A stretch of 64,000 bases of DNA, taken from positions 124,001 through 188,000 of the forward strand of contig JAQOOI010000031.1 of the NCBI GenBank assembly GCA_028554645.1, given 5' to 3'. This document shows positions 30,790 to 41,134 of the stretch, piece by piece. The notes beneath the pieces were generated by a model, which ran no database searches, was not told where the DNA came from, and saw only the letters and a list, made by a program, of their open reading frames with translations. This DNA comes from Omphalotus guepiniiformis. Its lineage: Eukaryota > Basidiomycota > Agaricomycetes > Agaricales > Omphalotaceae. Position 1 is the first letter of the stretch. The number at the start of each line of letters is the position of its first letter. A program made the position numbers and the translations under genes.

Positions 30790-33101
30790 AGATCTGCAAA
30801 GTCTGAAAAAATATGTTGGAGAATTGATAATATGCCTAGCATAAAATAGAGGATATAAACTGATAATATTTTAGCTTCAATCCAGTGCAGAAAAGAAACC
30901 TACTCACTGCTTGTTGATGCTCTTTCTCAAAAGTAGTAAGTCTGAATTCCCATAACTCCCATCTCTCAGCAACACCCTAGTGATGATATCAATCATCACA
31001 TCATCCACCACATAGTAGGAATATTGTGGACAGTACTCTGTAGTGATTTCTGGCATTCTGATGAAGCAGTAGAAAAAGTGAAGACAAAAGTGATCTAAAG
31101 ACCTGACACTTTTTTTCAGTTTATATATGCTAGTATAACTCTTATCAACAAAAAATAATTAAGGTGATCTATTGAATAGAGTATATCTAATATACCTCAG
31201 ATAGCTCTTACTTTGCCAGCATGCTATTTCTAATCTCTGAAGCTTAATCTTTGCAATGGAAAAACTGGACATAGATCAGTATACACTCTGAACTTTTTAA
31301 AAAAACCTTTGAAATAAATTAGTGCCTGATTGAGTTTAAACCTTTGATTTTAGTAATCTCCTGCTACCTTCTATCTACACCTGTTAGTACTCAGATGGGA
31401 AGATGGAAGTACTAAATTCCTTCTCTACATCTCTTAGCAACTCTTCAAAAATATCTGTTCCTATATACCTCTCTTCTGTGATATTGAAATTTACTATTTC
31501 TTGCAAGAGCATATAATTCTAGCTATTCAGTAAGTTTATTTTTGTTCTTCATTTCTTTCAAGTCCAGTATGTTGTTTCTATGTTCTGACTTTGAGTTTAG
31601 TTATATATCTTAGTCTCCTGATTCTGATAGCCAAGGTTGTACTCTATCTGCAAACTTTACATATTTACTTACTCACATTATCTGGGTGCAGGCAGTAAAA
31701 GTCAAGCTTCCTTCCTATCCAGATATTACTAAGAACTCTTAGTAGTTTCACACTATTGAAGGATGATAGCAGAAGATAAGTGGAGTCAAGTGTTGGATAA
31801 GAGGTAGCAGCTATAATACTTCATCACAAAAATACTTGCCTATATGCACTTCATGTGTGATAGCAAAATAAGTGAGATAACAATCTAAATTGGGAGCATA
31901 AGTGCAGGAGAAAAGTGTGATGAGATGTCAGACCTCAGAAAAGTTCTAATAAAACCTGATTGCTTTATATTGATTCTTACTATACTCTAGAAACCAAGTA
32001 AAGTGCAATTTCTATATGTCTATATTTGTGCAATATGCACAGTAGCACCAAATGTAGAATACCAAAGTATTACACACTTTAAGACATAATTCTACCTTTT
32101 TGAAATTGGTAGTTTAACTTGAAGATCATTTCAGGCATAGCATCTTTACTGCTTGAAACTAACCTAAAGCCTTCAAATCTTTGAACTTTGACACCTTTTG
32201 AGTTCAAGAAAAGTAAATTCTTTGATTTTAGTAACCTTCCTTTTTATTTACATTCTTCTGATAATCCCTTAGAAATATAATTATTATTAATAATACCTGT
32301 ATACTCCTTTCTGTGATATTGAATTCATTGTATCTCACTTATAAGAGTGTATTGATTTAGCTGCCCTCAAAATGGGTATTTGAGTTTAGTTATCTATTTT
32401 AGCCTTCTGATTCTGGTGGCCAAGTTTCTACTAAATCTGCTACTGTTGCATATCCACTAATCCTCATATTAGCTGGGTGTAGAAAGTAGAAGTTAAGCTT
32501 CCTTCTCATTCAGAAGGTACCAAGAATACCTGATAGTTTGGCAGCAGCTGAGTGAGCAGTGAGTTCCAATAGTGACCTGTGAGTTTAAAGACTTTTGCTT
32601 ACTTGACCATTGACTATCACATTGTCTATTAGCTAGTAGGAATATTGCAAAAGTGCTAACATTTTAATAGAAAGTTGGAGTGAGATAAAAGAAATAAGGT
32701 GATATGCAAATCACAACTTCAGCTTTTGTGAATAAAACCAGTAATAGAGCCAATATAATATTTTTCTACTGACATTGATCTGAAAGCAACAACAAATACA
32801 ATTCAGAGTTAAACTAGTCATCATGCACCATACACCTGCTTCCTTCCTCTTCCACTTCTTCTACTGAAGGATGAGTCTTTAACAACTTCTCTAGTGCACT
32901 AGGCAATCTAGGAGAAGTAACTATAGCTATTCCAGATTGCACAATGCAATCAGGCAGGTAATAAGGTAATGTAGGCTCAATATCCTGCAAACTTGTGGCA
33001 TGGAAAAGCCTGGGCTTCCACAATACCACTGAGTTGGCTGCTGCCTTAATGCAGATCCCATACTCTGACAAGAAAAAATGTCCACCATCAATATTGGAGA
33101 G
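30681..33101. other. CpG-free AT-rich tract containing a diverged duplication
   Basis: Reading every line from 30681 to 33101 I found no CG dinucleotide. No gene was recognised from 30841 to 32813. Segments near 31325-31760 and 32200-32560 are diverged copies of each other (shared TTTGATTTTAGTAA, GAGTTTAGTTAT, TCTGATTCTG and AAGCTTCCTTC in the same order). Confidence 0.75.
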
Positions 33102-34374
33102 CCGCGCTGTGGTCCATGCAGAAGCCCAGTCATGAGGCTGATTCTCTTTGTGTACATGACTAAAAGAACACATTAGTTTCAAAGAAACAAAAATATGTGC
33201 ACCAACTTACCGGGCATAATTCACAGCACACACACCCTGCACTGGTGCCATTTCCGCATTGTGAAAGCTGAGCTTTTCACCATAGTACTCTATGGTAAAC
33301 ATCTCTTGCTCACCACCAGTGTGTATCCCAGTATCCATAGGTGGATAATACCGCCGACCCAGGCTTCGGAAGTCTTCAATTACTTCTTCCGGAAGCACAT
33401 CGACTGACAAATTCCAAAACAGCGCAAATGCTGAGGCTACCTTATACTGCAATGACTCTTTCTCCTCTTCACTGTATTTCCGGCCAGTAAAGTTGCGGAC
33501 CCAATCAAAGCAGCCTCTGCTGCGCGCACCAGCAGACCAACCACTAATGACAATATTCCCTGCATCTTCATACTAAAAACAAAATAAATGCATAGTTTTT
33601 AAGAAAACAAAACAGAACTCACTCTAACACTCTTTGTGGCTCCAGTGTACTCTAGTACAAGCCTGTTGACTTGCTCTACCACTTCCTTATCACTGCAAAA
33701 ATCCCTGATGACTATTGCTACAAGCTCTCCTATGAATAGATTAGACAATATATTTAGACTCTGAAACTAGACTCTCCATCTTTGGTCCGGAATTCCACAC
33801 TTTCATCAGGCTGCACCACATGTTTGATTTTTGACCAATCAATGCGAAGAATATCCTTTGGATGAACTCGCTTGTCAAAGTTCCGCTCCTCAAGATGTTT
33901 TTTCCATCGGTTTTCAATTGAATCAGTTTCTATGAGCCAGTGTCCGGGTGTGGGATAATTCACACCTGTCTCTACCTCAATTTTAGTAAGAGACTTGTGT
34001 ATTTTGCGCCTGCGCTCCTGACCGCGGATAGAGTTTGGATTCAAGCCAAGTGAATCTACAAATTGCCGCTTGGGATCTGCACTTTGGCGGATCTTACGAG
34101 CATGTAGAGCACCCTGGACGACTTCAGGAACTTGTGAGATGTTTTTGTTTAGCCAAGACAAAAAGTCCTGGATAATCAATGATGGAGAAGGATCATCTGC
34201 ATATGTGTGCACAACATGAGGATAAAGAGCTACAGTAAGTGCAGAAGGATGATTGTTGTGGTACAAAGTCTCTGTTGGAGTTGCTAGCAGTCTGCGAAGC
34301 TCACCAGCATCAGATGAGTTGATAGAAAGAAAGTCTTGGGAGAATTTGAAATAGAGAGATGGGCGTGCTGACAT
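32814..34374 (-). CDS. 2OG-Fe(II) dioxygenase-like protein (TET/JBP-like fold candidate)
   Basis: Five exons (34374 to about 33768, 33729-33623, 33572-33211, 33159-32814, with the first donor uncertain) give one frame. The C-terminal half contains GWSAGARSRGCFDW, then HVHKENQPHDWASAWTTARL with GG, SEYGI, NSVVLWKPRLFHATS. The order H-x-(H)-x-E ... GG ... H-x-T resembles the double-stranded beta-helix iron site of 2-oxoglutarate oxygenases, with Glu in place of the usual Asp. A similar Agaricomycete family has HLHTDP at this site. TET/JBP-type enzymes oxidise 5-methylcytosine, but this identity is only a candidate. A CpG-free tract adjoins and overlaps its 3' end. Confidence 0.5.
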
Positions 34375-34459
34375 TGCTAGAGATGAGCTGTGAGTTGCCC
34401 TTTTACTTTTGAAATCATCCAGGCTTTATACTCAGAACATGAGAGCCATACCATAACTG

Positions 34460-34680
34460 CCTTTGAAGTGGCACTGCTGAATGTACTGCCTGTAAACTGC
34501 CTTGAAATAACACAGCATGAGTATATGTATGATATGAATGTACTGCTTGTGTACTGCCTTGAAATAACACAGCTTAAAACTAAGTATATGGATGTACTGC
34601 TTGAATACATACAACTGCCTTGAAATGATGCAGCATAAATATATTAATGATATGCATGCACTGCATACACTGCTTGAGCT
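34460..34680. repeat. short tandem repeat with ACTGCCTTGAAAT units
   Basis: At least three units of roughly 60 bp share ACTGCCTTGAAATAACACAGC-like cores (34497, 34554, 34615), preceded by a diverged one at about 34460. ORFs across it are repeat artefacts. Confidence 0.65.
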
Positions 34681-34689
34681 AGAAACACA

Positions 34690-35006
34690 AACCTGTCCAT
34701 TTCATAGTACATCAAATCTGTGAGGAACTGCAATTTCATGGCACATTAAACCTGTGCTGTGAAAAACTGGATGAATTGAACTTGAAGGCAGTAGTAATGG
34801 TGTTTGATTGGCTTCAGATGTTGACACAGATAATTAGTTATTCACAGGGACTCAAACTGCCATTTTTTTATTGCCAACTTCTGCAGCAGACATCTGGGAG
34901 GTACATGTACATAACTAAACATGGCCATTTTTGTAAAAGTGTGGTGGCTGTGCAAGCATTTTCTTGGTTCACAGCCACGATCGCCTTCGACCCACATTCT
35001 CTGAAC
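34690..35006. other. intergenic, nothing recognised
   Basis: No splice-supported exon or repeat was recognised between the tandem repeat and the F-box-like gene. Confidence 0.35.
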
Positions 35007-36403
35007 TCACCACACATGAACCCTACCTGTCTCGTGTGCACATCCATCTGCGTGTGCAAGTCCGCGAGTTACTCTCCCACCTCCGCGTAGCACACCTGAC
35101 AAAGAAGGATTAGGACCAGAAGGCGCGCCAGTTCTAGCCAAACAGAGTGCAGGGGCTCTTCCGCGTCCAGTGTCGGTGACATCAATGTCAAATTCTTCCT
35201 CATGTTCAACCTCTACAAGCCCCGCAAGTCCTTCGCCTTCTTGATCATCCTCGAGATCACTGATAGTTGATCGCAACGGCGACGGCAAAACAGAGACATC
35301 ACCTTTGCTTGAGTTCTTATCGGTTTCGGTGGAGCTTTGAAACCGCATGACTCTTACTAACTTATTCCTCCAGCTGGTCTTGATCAGCCCGCGCCTCTTC
35401 ACTAACAGTGAGATACCTTCAGCCCATCCCCTCTCCCACTCAGATTGAATATCCGCGAGGAGAGAGCCATATACGATCTGCGGGTCTAGCGGGGCCGTAT
35501 CATTTGATGCTTCCGGTGCTTCAGGAATGAAGGAAGCAGGGACTACCAGTGTAGTCGTGAGCGATTGGAGAGTTGGAACAGGAGGCAGGATACGCATGCG
35601 TTGAGAACCCTCTAGGTCGAGATGGATTGATGACGATCCAGCCACAACAGATTGGGAAGTGACAGTAGGAGTTGTATTTTCTGTTCGCAAAGAGATAGTT
35701 GCAGCTGCCAGACCTTTCCTTCCCCGGCGCGAAATTTTCGGTGGAGTTGGAGCCCCTTGAGGTGGGGTATTTTCCCTATCAGCTGTCTGCCCTTTGTCCT
35801 TCGTAGCTTCCAAAGAAGCCAGCTGAGCAGCTAACCAATTTGCCACTTTCTTTTCTCGTTCCTTCGCCTTGTCAACACCAGCCGATGCGCATTTATGAGA
35901 TAATACCCCCCACTCGCGTCGACGATCACGTACCGATGAATCGCCAAGTAATAATGCACAATCGTCCAAGACGATATGCCTGAGAGCTGGGTACCGTGCT
36001 ATCGCGAACTGCACATGATTCTCCGTGACGAGGGTAGTAGACGCGTCAAGAAAGGTGAGATGAGGCGAGGGAGTAAGATGTGCCGTTGGAATGGGTCTGT
36101 AATATCTTTCGCGCAAAGTATCTGGGTCAGAACCTGCAGCAATGGGGGCGCCAAACGACGGAGGCTTAGGCGGGGCGACCGTGTGAGTGCTTGCGTGATA
36201 TTCCGCCCTGGAAGACGAATACGCAGCGATTTCAAGGTAAGTCTCAGGCCGGGTGACCGGAGAAGTTCAGGTATTGTAGACTCTAACTGGAAGAAGACGA
36301 TTGGCTGTGCAAAGCCTGATCGAAGTGTGCGTTTAGGGAGGCCGAAAGAGAATGAAGGAGGTGGTAGAGAGCCCATTGTTCTACCTTCAACCAAAGCTCA
36401 GTT
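35007..36403 (-). pseudogene. 5'-truncated, frameshifted F-box/LRR-like protein
   Basis: The minus strand encodes GRTMGSLPPPSFSFGLPKRT, LESTIPELLRSPG and SLRIRLPGRN, then after a 1-nt shift at a CCCC run near 36172, GSDPDTLRERYYRPIP, LTFLDASTTLVTENHVQ, ARYPALRHIVLDDCALLLG and a C-terminal region rich in Pro and acidic residues. This order is familiar from Agaricomycete proteins that pair F-box-like domains with LRRs. The usual N-terminal exons are absent: beyond 36403 the sequence belongs to a coiled-coil gene on the other strand. I judge it a truncated copy; the frameshift could be a homopolymer error. Confidence 0.55.
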
Positions 36404-36439
36404 GCGGTCAAGTCGAAGGTGTTTCCTAACATCGGTACA

Positions 36440-37492
36440 GGTATGGATGAGAGGTGGGAGGAGAAGGCAGACAGACGGGCGACCAAGGAGTTGGATTGGA
36501 TGGAGTTGAAGGACATGGTCAAATCTTTGTACAATGATTTCCAAGCGGAGCGAGACAGGGCGGATGCAGAGAGACGTGAAGCCGAGGGTAAACCAGGTGG
36601 GAGATCATTCTGCATTCAGCAAGCGTTTCTTATTCATATGCTGTGGCAGGTATCGATAAAGTACTGGAAGAGCTGACTCGTCAAAACAACGAACAGCGAG
36701 AGCTTTTACAAGCATTCTCCGACAGTGAGTACCCATACTGCATAATAATCTCATGCCCTCTTAAGTGTCCCCTTTCTTCTTTAGCTTGGCGTAGCGAGTG
36801 CGAGCAGCGTCAGGCGGACACGATCAACGCTGTCCGTGAGACCGCTCAAGAGCAAGTGCCATTCAATGTGCAAGGAGTCAGTGCAATAAGACAATCCTCG
36901 TTGCCATGAACTGACTTGTATTGCCATCTAGTATCTCAACGAGTTCAGTAAAGCCCTCGCGTCTGAAGTCCGGATGCTGCTTGGTGAAGTAGGCAAGCTA
37001 CGCGAAGAGCGACGAGGGCTCCAGAAGTGAGTGACCTCATGTTATATTGACGGGTTCGGCTGCTGAATTGTCTCTTCCTATTTTACTAGTGAAATTGGGT
37101 ACTTGCTGTGCATGAGGTCTAAGTATGGACCAGGAGGAGAATTTGAACCAGATTGGAAACCACCTCCAGGTGCACCTGGTGGACCCCCAGCTGAGCCACC
37201 ACCACCTCCCGAGCCCCCTGTGCCACCTGAAGTGCCACCGGCAAGGCCAGCCTGGCGTACAGTCACGCAGCGAACGAGGAGGTCTAGGAGGAATCAAACT
37301 GCGCCTGCGCCACCCCCGGAACCACCTGCTGGCGCTATGCCGGACATGCCTAGACAACAAGTAACGAGGTCTTGGGCTACCTGGCAACGTGAGTTTTGCT
37401 GAATTTGTGTGCGAGAATAACTGATCGACGAAACTTCCTCCAGCTGATCCTCATATGATGCCTACTCCGCCTTCGGTTGAGCCTACGCTACT
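36440..37492 (+). pseudogene. coiled-coil YGPGGEFxPDW-family protein, 5'-truncated and split by KDZ
   Basis: Exons (36440-36587, 36650-36724, 36785 to about 36880, about 36930-37027, 37092 to about 37390, 37443 onward) encode DERWEEKADRRATKELDW, a long charged coiled coil (SLYNDFQAERDRADAERREAE), FNVQGYLNEFSKALASEV, LLGEVGKLREERRGLQ, YGPGGEFEPDW and a Pro-rich tail with WATWQPDPHMM. This architecture recurs in Agaricomycete multi-copy hypotheticals. In the present allele the frame runs past 37492 into the transposon end and stops at 37515-37517. The genuine C-terminus lies at 58863-58929. N-terminal exons were not found. Function unknown. Confidence 0.7.
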
Positions 37493-37501
37493 CAAAAGTA
37501 G

Positions 37502-37562
37502 AACCAGGTTTGATTAATCAGTTTCGGTCATGCCCAAAATATGATCTGCATTTGAAACAGTA
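37502..37562 (+). repeat. left terminal inverted repeat of KDZ element
   Basis: Matches the reverse complement of 58786-58846 at 58 of 61 positions, with differences at 37508, 37521 and 37550. Similarity outward of AACCAG is weak, so the outermost 8-9 bp are less certain. Confidence 0.8.
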
Positions 37563-37593
37563 CCTGTAACTGGATTATTAATATAATTTAAGA

Positions 37594-37930
37594 ACTTGTA
37601 AATGAACGGTAAATGAACGTCAATTGAACTAGTAACTATTTGAACTACAAATGAACTCGGGTATATAAATGAACGATTATTGAAATGAACGACTATTGAA
37701 ATGAACGACTATTGAAATGAGCGGCAATTGAAATGAACAGCAATTGAAATGAACGGCAATTGAACCGGTGTATTTGAACCACAAATGAACTCGAGAATAT
37801 AAATGAACGGCAATTGAACCGGTGGGTATTTGAACCACATATGAACCGGCAATTGAACTGCAATTGACCTAGGGCATTTGAACTGGAATTGAACTTGAGT
37901 CAAATGAACGGCAATTGAACTTGAAAAAAC
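37594..37930. repeat. left subterminal array of TGAAC motifs
   Basis: Dense irregular repeats of AATGAACGRC, AATTGAAC and TTTGAACYAC at 10-30 bp spacing. The reverse-complement motif forms the right array, so this is a symmetrical subterminal feature rather than random simple sequence. Confidence 0.8.
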
Positions 37931-40647
37931 TGACGACGAAACTAACCTGTTAAGGTCTTCACTTGCGGCGCTTGTACCCACGTTTCTTGGGAGTAGCGCT
38001 TGTCGGGCGGGTAGGACGATCGCGCAAGCTCACGCAGTGACCGAATACATCGCGCTCCACTATCTTTCCACTGGCTGGGTCAACCTCCGCAAAACCTAGT
38101 CCCGCAACCCACTGCAGTAGGACGACTTTGCCTTGAACAGTGACCTCTGGAGACCATCCCGTCCACCCTGATGGAGCTCGAGTGCGCCAGAGTGTCTTCT
38201 CATCCCAGTCTTGATCCCAGTCTTCCCTCTCCACCTCCGCGTTGGCTGTAACAGCAGCCCCACTCGCAACCTTTCGCCTTTTGGAGTGTTCACCTCTGCC
38301 GATAGCGACTTCCTCCTCGGTGTTGCGCTTGCTGGGGACACAAGGAGCAACCGTCGATGCTTCCATATCCCTATGGTTGTTGCGAGCAGAACAGCGCACT
38401 GTGGTATCTGCCGTTGCATCACTACTGCCAACGCCTACCTGTTGTTGACCTGCTAGACGTCGTTCTTCTTCAACAGCTGAACTCGGCCTGACACTGACCA
38501 CAGTATCGTCAAGTGGCAAACCTGCGTCAAGCGGCAAACCTGCCAACGACGACCGTGGCGTCATCGCAACTCCTGTCACTCCAACAGATCCACCTTCCAC
38601 ACTGCCTTTGCCTGCCAAATTTCTCCCTGGCATTTCGCTGTTCTCCGATTCATCAACAGCCTCACTGACACCCTCCGTAACCCCAACTTCTTCGTTCTCC
38701 ACTTCGCCTCTGTATGCCGTGTCACTCTCTGACGCAGGACGTTTCTCCGGTTCATTGACACCGTTCCCGACTTCAGCTTCCTCATTCTCCACTTCACCTC
38801 TGACTGCCGCATCACTCTCTGGTGCAGGGAATTCCTCCACTACGCCTTCGGGACATTTCTCCGGTTCATCAACACTGTTCCCGACTTCAGCTTCCTCATT
38901 CTCCACTTCACCTCTGACTGCCGCATCACTCTCTGGTGCAGGGAATTCCTCCACTACGCCTTCGGCTTCTTCTGCCGTCCCGCTCTCCGTCGCAAGGATC
39001 TCCTGGCCCGCATTTACTTGTTCGTCATCCAAGGCCAGTTGTGCCGCCAGATGGGATTGGATCAAAGGCTTCGGGAAGAAAACGAACGGGTCTTGGGCTT
39101 GAATACCAGAAGATTCCGCCAGGTATGCATTGACCATAATAATGTTTAGCAGCTTCATTGACTCCTTTCCGGCCAGCGCCGCTGGCATGCGGTATTTTAC
39201 AGTATCGTAATACAAGTGGGGATGGTCCGAGATATCGGACCAGGGAATGCTGGGCATGTCGGTGTCCTTTGGCCAGGCATAATCTATCAAAAGCGTGAGC
39301 AGTCAAAATGTTGTACTATATTAGAAATCATACCCCAGATTTGTCGGAAATATTTTGAATAGAGTTCGACCTGGTCGGCTCCTGCCAGTTTCTCCACCTC
39401 CGCACTTGGAAAGACTGGTACCCCGTGGGCATTCAACGGAATGTCAATTGCTGTGTTCGCCACTTCGGCAGGCGGCTTCCGTGGTTCTAGAAGACATGGG
39501 TCAAAGATCAGCGTCCCAGAGCTAATATTTATGATACATGCACCTACTGAGATACCTCCCAGCCCACGTCGCATACCTCTCCAAGTATTTTGTATCATCG
39601 GTGAAGTTGCACGACTCGTCTTTTGGCTTAAATGCGGGATTCACGGATAACCTGAAGTCCTCATGTCAGTTCACAATCAACATGGTACATACGATAATGC
39701 ACTCACGAAGTCGCTCGTACACCTTCAGGAGTCGTATATGCGATCAACAATTGCATGCTGACCTCACCGATGCGCTTTGAGTCCCTTATTGCATTGAGAG
39801 TGGCCATTGTCGCTCTCAGAAACTTCCTACGATTGCTACAAGGTTAAAATCAGGTGAGAACATTCGTAACTGAAAGCAAGCAATCACACTCACATATCAA
39901 CATCCTCGTTGATGACCTTCGCCCGCTCTTCGTATTCTTCAGCAGACCCACACGCCGAATATAGCTCCGAAGCTGCCGCCTGAAATAAACCACCATTGTT
40001 CATCAACACTTCCTCAGACCCTCGAAGCTCTTTTGCCCTCGCCTGTATCTTCTCCTTATTTTCCTCGATAAACAGTTCCCTCCCAGTTGCATGTATTTGG
40101 AAAGAGAAAAAGACAGCAGCTTCCTTCGACAAATCAGCTGCTGCGCTGGCTGCCACATTGCCAGATGAAGAGCTCGCTGGGAGGTTAGGTCGCCTGCCTT
40201 GTTTGTACCAACGACGATAATTCTTGAATATCAAATTGATGCACTATATAAAAGCTATTAGCATATGTATACTGCACGATTGAAGCCAAATTTACCGAAA
40301 GGACAGATGGCTGTGATCTCGTGGACTCAAACTCTGGGGACTCTTCAAAAATCCTTACAGAAACGTCGCTCGCCCAATTCCGCAGCTTTTCGGGAGTCCA
40401 CTGCCCAGGTGGTTTGTTGACAGCGTTGAGTGAATCCAGACACTCCACCCACAACGGGATGAGCATCCATACACGTGTTCTCTGCTCTACTGTCAACGTA
40501 CCCTTTATCCCCTTCGTAGAGGGGGCCACTGCAAGAGTATACGCGTCAGTACTAAGCATGAAACCAAGAAATTCATTGAAACTTACTTCTCGAGTTGAGC
40601 GGCGCAGTCAAGAGACTAGTGACAGATGCATCGTTCGGTGAGGATAC

Positions 40648-41102
40648 TGATGCAATCTGAGAGAGATGAGTACTAGTAAGTACGAGGTCGCGATACTCAG
40701 ACGATACACAAAAGTGGGAATCGACTCATTATTAAACAAGACTACAGTACCTGAGAGAGATGAGTACTAGTAAGTACAAGGTCGCGATACTGTAGACAAT
40801 AAAGTGAGTAAAGACATAAAGAGTGGAAAGGGAGAAAATACACACCTCAGACGATACACAAAAGTGGGAATCGACTGAGGTGCAAGCGAAGCCAATGGGT
40901 AAGTATATGTGGTCGATCACTCGACCGGTACCAGAAATGGTAAGTATGGATGAAATCGGTAGGTAACGATCGACGAAGTATAGGAGTGAGTTACTAAAAC
41001 GGAAGTCGTGTTTCTATAAGTGGAAGCGAAATAAATAAGAATGACCGTGGATGAAACGAAGGTATACTAGAAGCGCTAGGGCTTCACCTTAATACTCCAA
41101 CA
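40648..41102 (-). repeat. 3' LTR of Copia
   Basis: 455 bp. It contains an internal near-duplication of a segment with GAGAGAGATGAGTACTAGTA and a second one with CTCAGACGATACACAAAAGT. A polypurine tract (minus strand CAGGGGGAG) adjoins at 41103-41112. Confidence 0.92.
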
Positions 41103-41134
41103 CTCCCCCTGAAGCCCGAGAGGCTTCCGTCTAT

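Noticed and set aside
37511..37520. TGATTAATCA at both KDZ ends taken as the target duplication
   Set aside because: The 10-mer is itself a palindrome within the inverted repeat, and similarity continues outward to AACCAG. The ACGCTACT/GCGCTACT pair restores the host frame and is preferred.
38608..39102. Ser/Thr-rich + strand ORF of 164 residues
   Set aside because: It is the antisense shadow of the acidic repeats in the minus-strand cargo gene.
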